Positions 1 through 10,626 are shown, numbered from the stretch's first letter. The stretch is DNA of 64,000 nt from Bradysia coprophila (GCF_014529535.1 NW_023503501.1:6392150-6456149); one strand, 5' to 3'. The notes: generated from the letters alone by a model not told the origin. Made by a program: numbers and translations.

Positions 1-13
1 TTAAGCTAAGGGC

Positions 14-79
14 AAGGTGTTTACTATCGCAAAATATGAAGTTGTTTACATATTTTGCGATAGGAATAGGAAACACCTT
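14..79. repeat. Interrupted hairpin
   Basis: Two nested complementary pairs are visible. The pair aaggtgttt (14-22) and aaacacctt (71-79) encloses ctatcgcaaaatatg (24-38), which is exactly complementary to 49-63. The loop is about 10 bp. It resembles the other small fold-back elements in this window; function unknown. Confidence 0.7.
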
Positions 80-875
80 CTCCTGGCCTTAAAACCTTTT
101 TCTGGCAAAACTTGGTTGAATATGAATGTGACACGTGTGGAGGTTGGTGCATAATATCTAATCAAACGGATATTTAAAAAGAAAATGTGTGCCTTACTCG
201 CAACCTCCAGCCAACACATAATTTTTTATATGACTGATGTGATCTCGTTATAATCAAAAGACGTAATTTATTCGATAACAAAGCTGTTGATATGTTTGCC
301 ATATGTGAAAGGTTGAGCTGTAGAATTATCTAAATTTGTGACTTAGAAAATTACAGCTCTCACAACACTATACTCTAGCATCGGTAAAAGTTTGTCAGAT
401 TGCATCGGTAAAAGTTTGTCCGATTTTGTTTCCTATAACTGATTTGCTGAATTGAATTGGATGGATCTGGTGGTTGAATTGAAAGAAATGAAGAATTGAT
501 GGTAACATCACCTCTGAGTTTTCACTTTAGAACTCTAAGGTGGTTGTCCAAAGAGAGACGAAAACTGTGATAGGAAAAGTGGAACGTATGGAAACTACAA
601 ATTGATAATTATAGGAACGAATCATTTCATAGTATGTCTGCGGGAAAATTTGCTGAGGTAAAGTTAGCTTTGCCTCACGGAGCCAAAACTTTACCTCAAG
701 TTTTTGAATAAAATATCTTACTCGGCAATGGGTCAAATGATGGAAATGGTACTTCTTGTGTAAATTTCACTCATTTGCCCCATTGGTATGTAATGTACTT
801 TTACATGCCAGCATCCGGTAAGCACTTCACAGTCACAAACCGCACGCTGTCATGTAATAGTATATTATGTTACTA

Positions 876-998
876 GGAACAAAAAGATGCGTTTTTGACC
901 CAGGTGGTGAAAGCATCCGAGGATGGAGCAGAGCTCCGCGAAGCGCAGTCCGACGACGTTTTCACTCCCGTGGTCAAAAACAAGCACCTTTTTGTTCC
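876..998. repeat. Fold-back element, about 123 bp
   Basis: The ends ggaacaaaaag (876-886) and ctttttgttcc (988-998) are complementary. Inner segments gtttttgacc and ggtcaaaaac, and then gtgaaag against ttttcac, also pair with small gaps. The centre (about 915-950) is GC-richer. This is the pattern of a non-autonomous palindromic mobile element. No target duplication was identified. Confidence 0.65.
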
Positions 999-1030
999 GT
1001 ATGAAGTTAACATAACTGGGCACGAAAAAG

Positions 1031-1074
1031 GACGTGATTGGGAACGAAAAGTGACGTGATTGGGAACGAAAAGT
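1031..1074. repeat. Exact 22 bp tandem duplication
   Basis: A 22 bp unit that starts gacgtgattgggaac occurs twice without mismatch, at 1031-1052 and 1053-1074. It lies just right of the fold-back element ending at 998. Confidence 0.85.
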
Positions 1075-1861
1075 GTAAAGAAGTGAGAGAAATGGTGAAA
1101 GCACAGCACTGCTACTAGCACAAACATAGAAAATATTCGGAGGTTGATGAAATCTCAGTAGGCACTGCGTTTCTGTTATACAGATCGATGACTTGTTTTC
1201 GTTGTATGAGTTAAAACATACAATACAAACAATCCGAAGCGTTAGCTCGTATCCAAATTTGACACTTGTCAATTCAGTAGCATTGAAGCTCATGAAGCAA
1301 AACTTTGATTAGCCCGAAAAATTCAGCTCAACGTTGTAAATTACCCGTCGTAAGATATACCGTGAATTACCGATCCCCCGATCCGTTGCAAAATTTCAAA
1401 AATTGAGCGGATTGACTTCGTGAATTCTTCTCTCACTACGATGAAAGAAACATTTTGGAAATATTTCTAACTTTCACGAAATTAACGAAACCAATCAGAC
1501 GTTTCCCCAGTTTAAGTTAAAGATTCGTAACTTCGACTCGTACTTGTAAGGAACGGCTGGTTTTTCAACAAAAAATTTCTATCGCTCAAAGTCGATCTCG
1601 AGAGGAAAACTATGCGAGCAAATACTAGGAAAGGATTTTTTGCTATTGTTGACCAATGAAAGCCAATGAAAGTAGTAGGGACAGAGTTCGCCAAAGGTCG
1701 TAAAGCGAATGTTTGTTTATCTATAGTGATAAAATATTGCGGCGGCGTCTCGACGTTGTTCCTAACTTATTGTAAAAGGCATTTGCAGCGAATTCGATTC
1801 CAGAACTCACCTCCGGCTCGTGTCGGAAACCACTCATTCGTGATGAAAATTTGAAAGTGTG

Positions 1862-2545
1862 CCGAAAAATTCCACTTTCAACACGCTAAAAAATCAAACA
1901 TCGAAGTCATCCAAACATGCCAAAACAAATTTCTACGAATGATCACCAACGCATACCGTTTTGTGACGAACAAAGAAATACACAGTGATCTAGAAATAAA
2001 ATGGGTAGCCGAAGTATTTTAAGAATATGCCATCAAACACGAAACGAGACTGTTGAACCACACCAACATAGAAGCCATTCTCCTGCTCGACATCACAAGC
2101 GAAGTAAGGAGGCTGAACCGACTCAAACCACACGACGTAATGAAGAATCAGAACACTTCATTTGGGCCCGGTCAATGGATCGTCAAACTCGCACACGTTT
2201 TACAAATTTCGATGCATTCGTAAAGAAATTAGAAGTGTACTAATCAGTAGTAATAAATTAACGTCATGTTAAGATTGTACTATTCATAACCAATAAAAAT
2301 TTTCGAAAAAAAAAACTTTCAACACGAGTCAGAAACGACGTTTTTTGAAATTCGACGGATTTTTACACTTCCAAACTACGAATAGTTCAATTTTTCTGTA
2401 CTTCTCAAAAAGAGATATTTACGGCCGAAAAAACAGCCGAAAATGGTTGTAGAGGGATTTCTTTGTTTGTGTTGTTTCGTCTCATTTCAGCTTTCAAGCG
2501 CAAAAACAGTCGTTTCTGACTCGTGATGGAAGTGGAATTTTTCGG
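1862..2545. repeat. Inverted repeat, left arm split by a retrotransposon
   Basis: The right arm (2509-2545), read on the minus strand, matches the left arm at 35 of 37 positions. The left arm is in two pieces, 1862-1885 and 2327-2339. The piece between them is the non-LTR insertion plus one copy of its target duplication. The original fold-back was therefore about 240 bp, and the insertion is younger than the palindrome. Confidence 0.75.
1886..2315 (+). mobile_element. 5'-truncated jockey-clade non-LTR retrotransposon tail
   Basis: From 1891 the plus strand reads as the C-terminal end of a jockey-type reverse transcriptase protein. Recognisable pieces are CQNKFLRMITNAYRF, a TNKEIHSDLEIK segment, and RRLNRLKPHDVM near the end, with a natural stop at 2221-2223. 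One in-frame TAA follows VAEVF (near 2021), so this copy could not code even if it were longer. A short 3' region ends in an A-run at 2306-2315. A 12 bp direct repeat (actttcaacacg) flanks it at 1874-1885 and 2315-2326, the outermost A being shared with the tail. This is the signature of target-primed insertion. It is a dead fragment of about 430 bp. Confidence 0.8.
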
Positions 2546-3127
2546 AACACGTCGCGACGTGTACCAAAACGTTACTATCACATTCATAAATCTATATGTG
2601 CATCCGACAACTGAAATACGACCTATTTTGCCATGATTTTTCATTTAGAAATGTCAGTTTTTCCCGAACTATATATCGTGCGGGAAAAAACTTCATTTCT
2701 TTACGATTTATAGTGCGGGAAAAGAATTACATGAATTTTTCTATGACTATACGATTGATTAAATTTAATATGGTGAATGTGAAGTGTGTATGTTTTCAAA
2801 TAAATTGATGTGTTTTGTCTATTTCAGTTGTCCGATGCACAAAACGTTGTTCGTACCTCGACAGGAAATGGATTTTTTCAGCAAAATCGTCATTTCCTGT
2901 TGTCAGGTATTCTTGCAAGTCACTCGAGAGAAAATATAAGAAACAATCAAGAAGGCGAGTTTCGGGGGAGAAGAATCTAGACAGCGAGAAAAGGTGTGTG
3001 TCATAATGGTGTAATCGAGGAAGAAATAAAGAGATTGTCGGACAAGAGTTCGGGGGACAACATCCCCAAGTAAATAGTTTCAATGTAGAAAATAGTATTC
3101 CCAACACCTGTCTTGGTACGAAAAATA

Positions 3128-4377
3128 CTATTTTGACATCAGTACGTCACTTTGCGACTTCTTTATGTACCGAATTATCCTACAGTAACAGTAGACTTTC
3201 GAAAAACCAAGAAAAAATGTTCTCGGTTTTTTGGTTTTTGGAGCCCATTTTCCCCTTGAGGGTTTTGTAAATTTTCCTTGTTAAATATAAAAATCCTAAA
3301 GACGTTGCAATTTGCATTGAGACACCTCAAGCATACACCTTATGGTATTTTCTATGTTCCCGAACCAACCTGCTCACCAATCGCTGTAAAACAGATCTCT
3401 TATTCCACATTTTCATCAATAACCAAAAAATTTCAAAAAAGCCTCATGAAATAAAATCGTTGTCTCTAACATTTCTGCAGCAGTAAGTGAAGGCGAGAGG
3501 CAGGGGAGTTGCAAGTTGCAACGTCCTTAAGAGGAATCACCCCTTTTTCCTAGCACAAAACCCGAAAAAACGGCCTGAAAACTGCAGCCCTAGCGCTTCG
3601 GCGGACGCACTACACGGCTTATGGCCTATTTACACTATTAATTCACACCTTTTCTGACATAATAATGGTTCCACATTTTTGAAAAAACAATTAAATGTGT
3701 TTTTTTTTAATATTTAAAAATGCGTCTTTTTGACTGAATTTTTCCACAAACTGCACGTTTATCTCGTCACACAATAATTTTCACTATATAGTGTTGAAAG
3801 AGAATGTCAAAAAGAGTGTTCACCCATCGAGCTCAGTTAAATTAACTGGTTTTTTCCTAGTTAACTGGACTTTTACATACAAATTTTGACGTATCACCCA
3901 ACGGAACCAGTTAATTTTTCTCTCTTTTACGCTCTTTGAACACTGTATACTAAATGTTCAAACAAAACATTTCTGCGGTCGAAACTGACAAAGTAATGGT
4001 TCCATTTTTTTAAATCTCGTTTTGTAATTTGAACAAACTAATAAAAACCATTTTTATTGAAGCGAATATTCAAAATGGCGGCAGCCATTTTTGTCAGTTC
4101 ATTTTGAGATTTCTATGGAATTTTTCACAATTTCCGCTATGCAATACCAGGTGGCAGAGTGAATTTGAATATTTTGGTGAGTGAATAAGCTAAAGGAATG
4201 GAAGCTCTTAAGATTTTTAACAAGGAAAATTTACAAAACCCTCAAGGGGAAAATGGGCTCCAAAACCCGAAAAACCAAGAAAAATTTTTCTTGGTTTTTC
4301 GAAAGTCTACTGTTACTGTAGGGTCGCAAAGGTTACATAAAGAGGTCGCAAAGTGACGTACTGATGTCAAAAATAGA
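3128..4377. mobile_element. Non-autonomous DNA element with ~175 bp terminal inverted repeats
   Basis: The left end (about 3128-3300) and right end (about 4210-4377) are complementary over roughly 175 bp with few mismatches. Shared blocks include gacatcagtacgtcacttt, acagtaacagtagacttt and ccccttgagggttttgtaa. The interior has no coding capacity that I can see. It contains a GC-rich patch near 3583-3620 that resembles half of the hairpin tip described at 10331 and 63324. The outer limits are uncertain by a few bases because the flanks are also alike. I could not read a target-site duplication, so the superfamily is open. Confidence 0.75.
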
Positions 4378-4432
4378 TTTATGAATGTGGGAGTAACGTT
4401 TTGGAACACTGTGGCGTCGTAAGCGTCCTGAG

Positions 4433-4621
4433 CACTGCCTACCTTTTAGAAAATTTTTCTTGATTTTCTCAAATTTTCTAAAATTTTCTAAATTTTCTAA
4501 AATTTTCTAAATTTTCTAAAATTTTCTAAATTTTCTAAAATTTTCTAAATTTTCTAAAATTTTCTAAATTTTCTAAAATTTTCTTGATTTTCTCAAAAAA
4601 ATTTCTAAAACACAGGCAGTG
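4433..4621. mobile_element. hAT-like miniature element filled with a 19 bp satellite
   Basis: The ends are inverted repeats: CACTGCCT at 4433-4440 pairs with aggcagtg at 4614-4621, and the match extends to about 17 of 20 positions. The element is flanked on both sides by gtcctgag (4425-4432 and 4622-4629), an 8 bp direct repeat. An 8 bp target duplication with CA..TG ends is the known pattern of hAT-superfamily insertions. The interior is almost wholly a tandem array (about 4466-4590) alternating 9 and 10 bp forms of attttctaaa. Length is 189 bp; there is no coding capacity. Confidence 0.75.
4466..4590. repeat. Satellite array, 19 bp composite unit
   Basis: Alternating aaattttct (9 bp) and aaaattttct (10 bp) words give a 19 bp higher-order period repeated about six times. 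On both sides the array is bounded by a ttttcttgattttctc segment, so the array has internal flanks of its own inside the miniature element. Confidence 0.85.
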
Positions 4622-5464
4622 GTCCTGAGCCAAAAAATTCAATATTTCATCACTCGTTACAAAATATCGTATCTGATTCGGGTACTAATATACGTTTTGA
4701 GATGTGGTCTTCTGAATACTTTTTTCCAGGGCACATTTTTGGAAAATAATTTTGGCTAAATTTAGCAAGTTTTCTAAAAATAGGCCCTGCTCGGGGAAAT
4801 ACGTTATCGTTATAATGACGAAGTCAGTGAGCTTAACTACTTGCAAATTCGTCGTCCAGATCATAATATCGTGCAAAGGTGAACACAGACAGAGAAAGAA
4901 ACGAAACTGGCAGTGGTTCTCTTTTCTTCTTTTATTTTTATAAAATAAGTAAGGCGTTAAATCAAACATAATACTTAATTCTGATGATGTTCTGGCTACA
5001 ATCTAGGAACAAAACGTTAGATTAATTCGCTAAAATTCTATTTCAATTCAATACGCCATTTCTCGTTCCAATTTATTTTTATTCTTCAATCAAAAAAAAG
5101 GTTTTAATTTTGTGTGTCATAGTCATATATTAGCATTAAAACGAGAGATTGAAACTGCAATCAAAAGTCAAAAACGATTTTTCATCTGGCGTACAAAAGG
5201 AAATGGAAAATACTAATTCAAATAAGTGAAACCCTTCACGTCGTACATTGCTGTGATTCTAAAGTAATAAATTCGAAAAAAAAGATCAACCGAAATTGAG
5301 AATTGAAATTGAGATAATTGCGCTAAAGACTTGGTATATCAAATGGTATATTGAATTGAGATGTCGAATTCAATAATGAATTATATTCCCAGACCGAAGA
5401 TGATGTCAAATTGTTGGTATATCGAATATATTAAATTTTTGTGCTCTATGTACATAATTCTACA

Positions 5465-5491
5465 TAATACACATACACGCACGCACACACA
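5465..5491. repeat. Short CA-rich microsatellite
   Basis: An imperfect CA/CG dinucleotide tract (acacgcacgcacacac). It is 3' of the TFIIA-L stop and may fall in its 3' UTR. No further meaning can be read from it. Confidence 0.6.
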
Positions 5492-5600
5492 TAATCCCAT
5501 CATGAGTGAACAATGAGCATGGAAATTCAGTGTTGAAAACAAGTTACAAAAATGTCTTTTCGCCATCATCCGTTTAAGTACGTCCCGTTCAACTCTTCCT

Positions 5601-6498
5601 CTACCATTCAGCGTCACCATTTGATTTTTGGAAAACATAATCCTTACCGCCTATGTTCATGATGCCGTCTTTGAGATAAAATTTCCACTTGTTTCTCGAT
5701 CGGGTGATCTGTACGGACAACAAAGTATGAGTGCAGTCTATAATAAGGAATAACCATCCACAATCTTTACCTTATCGTATTGACAAACAACCACATTGTC
5801 TGTGTCAAATAAATCAGCTTGTTCCTCTTCGGAAACATCATCGTCACTGTTTAAAGGCTCATCCTCTGGTCCTCCTTCACCTTCCGCTTCGTCATCGTCC
5901 TCTTTGTCTAAGTCGTCGTCATCATCTCCATCCAGGTTATCATCGCTGACATCACTTGCATCCTCGTCCGATGTATCGGCCGCACCATCCAATTGTTTCT
6001 GAACAGTCACAGCATCTGTAAAGCAGAATGGAATTCGTTACTGTCAATCTCTGGTCATGGTCCACAATAGCAGCCAGCGTTTCACTTACTTGAAACCATT
6101 ACGATATTCTGAAGCATCGCAGTCACGTGCTGTTGCAGCACCGACGATGCCAATGTGGGCGGCAATTGCATTATTGACGATATTATTGGACCGGTGAGCA
6201 CTTGTTGCAATTGATTCGCCTGGATTGCCGATGCGGGCACTTGAATGGTAAGTACACGGGGCTCGGAATTCGGAACATTTGGCTGGGGTGGGAGTGTTAT
6301 CTGAATGGGAACAATTTTTGACGGATCCAGTCCAGCTACGATCGCTGGTGGAGCAGGCGGCGTCTGAGTCTGAGGTTGGGCCGTTGATTGTTGTGTTGTA
6401 TTTGGCTGGCTTAATGGCTTGTGGGTACCATTTGTCTGATTGGGAAATGTTTGGTTTGAGGCGTTTCCATTGTTTTCGGTTGTATTTTGAGACGGTTG

Positions 6499-6531
<33 letters not shown>

Positions 6532-8560
6532 TTGTGTTTGTTGCTGCGATTGCTGTAACAAGAATTGTTTTTATTAAAAATATTTTCTTTCAAGCATTTA
6601 AACTGCTCATTTCTCTTGTGGTACATATAATTCATGGATGTTCCTTTATATTTTAGTGAAATGTAGTTGAATTTAGTTAGAGTGAAAAGTTGAAAAGCAA
6701 AAGGTTTTACGGTTCAAAGACACCTATGAGATCATCATCGAATATTTTCAATTGTTAGATTTTTTCAAATTACCTGCTGTTGTTGCTGTTGCTGTTGCTG
6801 AGGTCGATTTTTTGATTTTGTCCCATTCGACTACAATAAAAAGAAATTATTTTTCTGAGCAATTCAACTTAACAATATGACAATAGATATGGGATATACC
6901 TTTGAGTTAAGTGATAAAATTGGTGGCGGTTGAGGTTCCAACGGATCTATTGATACTTCGATAGCTTTGCTAGCTAACAATTTATTGGTCCAGACTTGTT
7001 TCATTTCCTGTAGCACTTGTTCGTCCACACCTTCGTCCAAAAACGCATCCCGAACACCGGCGATAACATCGTCGATGACGGTGTGATAAAGTTTGAGCTG
7101 CAAAAATGTTCAAATTATTTTGAGATTCGGAAATGTGTTTGGCTGAACAAGAAATAGACGAATTTCCGCACATTCATTGAGACATTGAGTCACAAACATA
7201 TATTGTCTCGCATACAGCTGATACATATTACAAAAGATAATTGCATCAATGCATCAGTCACGACCAGACAACGTACACATAAATGAAAATGAAATTAAAG
7301 TGATGCAAATTGATGCGACCTGAAGTTATTTATATCCGGAACCTATTAGTCATCTTAACCATAGCTCTGAACTTAATTAACATTGCAATGGAATCGACAA
7401 TTGCATTGTGTGCTACATACATACTACATGCACACATACATTAGCAACATTCTCTCATTCTAATTATTGGTTCTCTTATCTTCATCCATACGTACCCGGA
7501 TATCCCTAATGTCCTGCTGTTTACACTATTTAGACCTATAGCTAAGAATAAGCGCAACGTATATTGTCTAATGTGACGGGGTGTGGCAAATTTATCAATT
7601 TAGAAACGAAGGAAACTACCGTTGCGCTAACCGGATTCCCGAGTTGTCCCGTTGCTGGTGTAATCATTTCGAATCATTGCGTTATTAGCAAGTCATCAGC
7701 ATTAAAGAAACAGTAACATGACTTTTTGTCGTCGTTGACGATAGAGGTTTCGGAGAATCCCAGAAGCCACGTATGTATCACGTGTACGCTGAATTTTTTA
7801 CCATATTTACAATTTATCGAAATTAATCATTTTTGCATCTTTACGACTCTGCTTTTAAATATATTCGTCCGCTAATATTGTTTCACGTTCAGTGCTAATT
7901 TTTATGAAATTAAAATCCGGCGAAGTTTCCATATGGTACGGTGGAAAATTACCGAAATGTTAGCAAACAAATGTCAGTGCGGATATATCAGTCAACCTTT
8001 AAGACACAACGAATTATCATCGACATCGACAAAATGAAGGTATGAGAACTGTCTGGCAAAATGTAAGTTAGGGTAAATGAAGTAAAAGATTCTGTATAAA
8101 ACTCAAGATTTATGAATGCTCGTCGTTTTTTTGTAAAGAATATTAAATCATTCAAATCGCGGACTCCGCTAGGGAACCCAACAAATTAAAATGTTTATAC
8201 AAAACACCGACTTGTTGCAAACATTAGCAACTTGAATCAACGTAATATAGCGCGTATATAAGAATAGATTAAAATGAATGAATGTTGAAAAATCCGACAA
8301 TGGTTTTAACAATCTCACACTCGCATGTATGCATAACAAAAAAAAATGTACGTGCTGCGAGTTCGGAACTGATAAGGTAATGCTAAGTATCGGGAAAACA
8401 ATACTCCATTTCCACTATATTTTGCGGAAAATATGGAATAAAATTCGTAAATTTTCATAAAAAGAATTCGTTTCAGCGTTATCGACACCTCATTGTAATT
8501 CTGACGGAAAAGTCATTTGAATATAAATTCACTCACCACCGATGTCTGACTCAAAGCCAT
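5601..8560 (-). CDS. TfIIA-L: Transcription initiation factor IIA subunit 1 (TFIIA alpha/beta precursor)
   Basis: This is the large TFIIA subunit, which binds TBP-TATA complexes during RNA polymerase II initiation in the nucleus. Exons (minus strand): 8560-8537, 7097-6900, 6830-6774, 6552-6090, 6015-5771, 5708-5601. All junctions have GT/AG and keep phase, giving 364 aa. The N-terminus starts MALSQTSV and continues LKLYHTVIDDVI and DEGVDEQVLQEMKQVW, the family's N-terminal helices. The middle is glutamine-rich, with a run across the exon 3/4 junction and a second (CAG)n run in exon 4. An acidic region (SDEDASDVSDDNLDGDDDDD) precedes the C-terminal beta-barrel (VVVCQYDKITRSRNKWKF, ending SNGDAEW). 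The sequence QLDG (residues 255-258, bases 5995-5984) fits the Taspase1 cleavage consensus that splits the precursor into alpha and beta. Intron 1 is 1.4 kb; I see only AT-rich sequence in it. Confidence 0.95.
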
Positions 8561-9235
8561 TTTTTTATTTAAATGGAAAAATTAATTCAAATCTACTGGC
8601 GTCTACTGCACTAAATTAAATTTAATGAAAAAATTCACAAATTTGTCGATAATTTCCCAGTCGGATTTCGACCTTTTGTATCGTTAAAAATCCAAAAACT
8701 GCTACGCAGCAATATTCTTTAGCGATATATTTTCAATGGCTAACTAAATGAAAGTGGAGACCTAACTACATATATCATTTCATCGAATACGACGATTACG
8801 AAGTTGACTTGCTTTTATATTCGACTTCATGCTTTCATACCAACGTAAAACTCACTAACACAGTCTCATTTGCTCTGTCATAAACAGTTTTCGTTAATCA
8901 AATCAGACACTAAGTGTCCGGTTAAATTGAAAATGATGAAGGCATAAATGCTTGATCGTTGATGGAATATTATTAGATTTGATTAGAAGAAATTTAATGT
9001 AAAAGATAAGTTCACAGAGGTGAACAAAAGTTTATTTTATTAAAATAAGACGTTAAATTGGAAAGTGTGTGCGTTTAGAGATTTTCTATTCAAAACGGAC
9101 TTCAATCTATTACAATCATGCATACAGTGAGACCAGTAAGACACAATGAAAGTGTAACACATCAGGTATGATGGGTATGATCGATTCGGGGCTTTGTCTT
9201 AAGCGCTCACAATTTATGTCAAAATAATATAATTA

Positions 9236-9289
9236 CTTAATCTTTGGATTGCTTTGATTTATTGAAATCGAAGCAATATAAAGATTAAG
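9236..9289. repeat. Hairpin, 25 bp stem
   Basis: Bases 9236-9260 pair with 9265-9289 with few mismatches around a 4-base loop (attg). The left arm begins cttaatctttggattgct. It is a compact near-perfect inverted repeat in the spacer upstream of TFIIA-L. Confidence 0.75.
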
Positions 9290-9413
9290 CAATTTAGATA
9301 GTATGTACATACCAGGCAAAACAACAATAGTAGATTATCATCATAGTCGAGGCTTGCCGAGAATTCTCTTTATATGCAAGGTTCTGAAAGAAGGCAGTTG
9401 AAACACAAATTCC

Positions 9414-9505
9414 GACACACTCATTAAAGATTGTACGAAAAGAAAACTTGAAGAAATTTTATTTTTATCAAGTTGAAATTTCACACAATCTCTAATTAGT
9501 GTGTC
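9414..9505. repeat. Inverted repeat with gacacact ends
   Basis: Left arm gacacactcattaaagattg (9414-9433) pairs with the right arm ending attagtgtgtc (to 9505), with a few mismatches. The loop is about 45 bp and AT-rich. Likely a small fold-back element. Confidence 0.65.
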
Positions 9506-10202
9506 TAACAAAACCTGTCTAAATTGTCAAAATGCGTGTTTCACCACATTCGTGATCAACTCAATATCCTCAGATGTGTTAACCTGTTCTTTCCGAACCT
9601 TGAGAAAACGAGACAACCAAATGGGGAAATGACAATTTGCCCTAAAATTGTATGACTTAGACCTCTAGGGATATAATGATGACGTCGCAACATGGCGCGA
9701 ATTCGATAAATCAAAATAATATACAAATGAGTTTATTTATCTCTGTATTATATGACTGTTAGAACACATTGAACACAGTTTAGTGGATTTTTGTTATAGA
9801 AAATTTCTAGTACACAAAACCTACTTTTCTTAGTCAATTTAAGAGCGGAATTTAAATATGACGCGGAATACAGCTGACAAGTTAACTCGAACTTTCGTTC
9901 TTGAGTACATACCGTAACGTGTCGCTTGTGGAATTAATTGAGTTGAAATTATGCATTTACATTGTCTAATCACAAAAAGTGCAGTACGCCTGACTGAGTA
10001 TACGTGTGTAATCTGGTTCCAAATTTTTACTTTTGGGAACGTCAAAATAAAAATTTGAATCACGGACCACCGACGTTTCGAAGACGAATAATAAATATTT
10101 TCTTTGAATGCCTGCTAAGATTTCGTTTCTCTTAGCAGGTTAACAAAACTCACACGGAAAAGTACTTTCGGACTTACATCAGTCCTTGTGACGTAATAGT
10201 TA

Positions 10203-10286
10203 TTCATGCTTGCTAAGAGAGACAAAAGTTTACTTTCGCCCCTCAAAATTGACAATTTTACTCTCGGCTCTCTTAGCAAGCATGAA
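10203..10286. repeat. Inverted repeat, 18 bp perfect arms
   Basis: The arm ttcatgcttgctaagaga (10203-10220) is exactly complementary to 10269-10286. A smaller hairpin with a related core (cctgctaaga against tcttagcagg) lies just left at 10111-10139, so the gctaaga word appears in two neighbouring palindromes. Confidence 0.8.
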
Positions 10287-10296
10287 ATGGTTATTT

Positions 10297-10413
10297 GGAT
10301 CACAAGGGACGAAAGTAAAAAAATTCAACCGTGTGCGAAGTTTGCAGCCCGTGGCCGAAGGCCAGGGCGGCAATCGCACAGGTTGAATTTTTTTACGTCG
10401 TGCCATGTGATCC
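10297..10413. repeat. Fold-back element with GC-rich tip, copy A
   Basis: Arms ggatcac...aaaaaaattcaacc (10297-10330) and ggttgaattttttt...gtgatcc (10380-10413) are complementary with small gaps. The tip (10331-10379) is GC-rich and itself partly self-complementary, with gtttgcagccc and ccgaaggccagggcggcaat. The tip closely matches the tip of the element at 63303-63394, while the arms do not match that element. Confidence 0.75.
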
Positions 10414-10626
10414 ACACAACTTTTCATTACAATAACTACGAAAATTGTAATTTGAGCTTCCTTATAATGTTCCAACTGATGAAATTTACCGAAATAAGCT
10501 GAAATATGCGGGGGTCCAGGGGGCGGTAAAAGAAAAATTTATAAATTATTGGCAACGTTCTTTTCTATCACAACAATCACAGTGATCACAACGACACCAG
10601 ACGGAACACATGTTGTTGCTGTCATT

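Larger units (their letters stand above)
1..5600. other. Gene-free repeat nest
   Basis: No supportable gene is visible in this stretch. Long open frames here either run through palindromes or lack any recognisable protein. It holds, in order, a hairpin (14-79), a fold-back element (876-998), a 22 bp tandem duplication (1031-1074), a retrotransposon tail inside an inverted repeat (1862-2545), a 1.25 kb element with long terminal inverted repeats (3128-4377), and a satellite-filled miniature element (4433-4621). From about 4650 to 5600 I see only AT-rich sequence and a short CA-type tract near 5465-5491. The 3' UTR of the TFIIA-L gene must lie in its right-hand part. Confidence 0.7.

Noticed and set aside
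865-1293. A 142-codon open frame on the minus strand
   Set aside because: It runs through a fold-back element and a tandem duplication; the translation is low-complexity Ser/Phe-rich. A by-product of repeats.
4440-4600. Regular repeats with spacing, considered as a CRISPR array
   Set aside because: There are no unique spacers, the unit is 9/10 bp, and the DNA is eukaryotic. It is a satellite.
6279-6656. Plus-strand open frame opposite TFIIA-L with a poly-alanine run
   Set aside because: It is the antisense reading of the CAG repeats in the real gene.
8030-8060. ATG AAG followed by gtatga, a possible tiny first exon in TFIIA-L intron 1
   Set aside because: It is on the plus strand, opposite to the gene, with no downstream exon to join.
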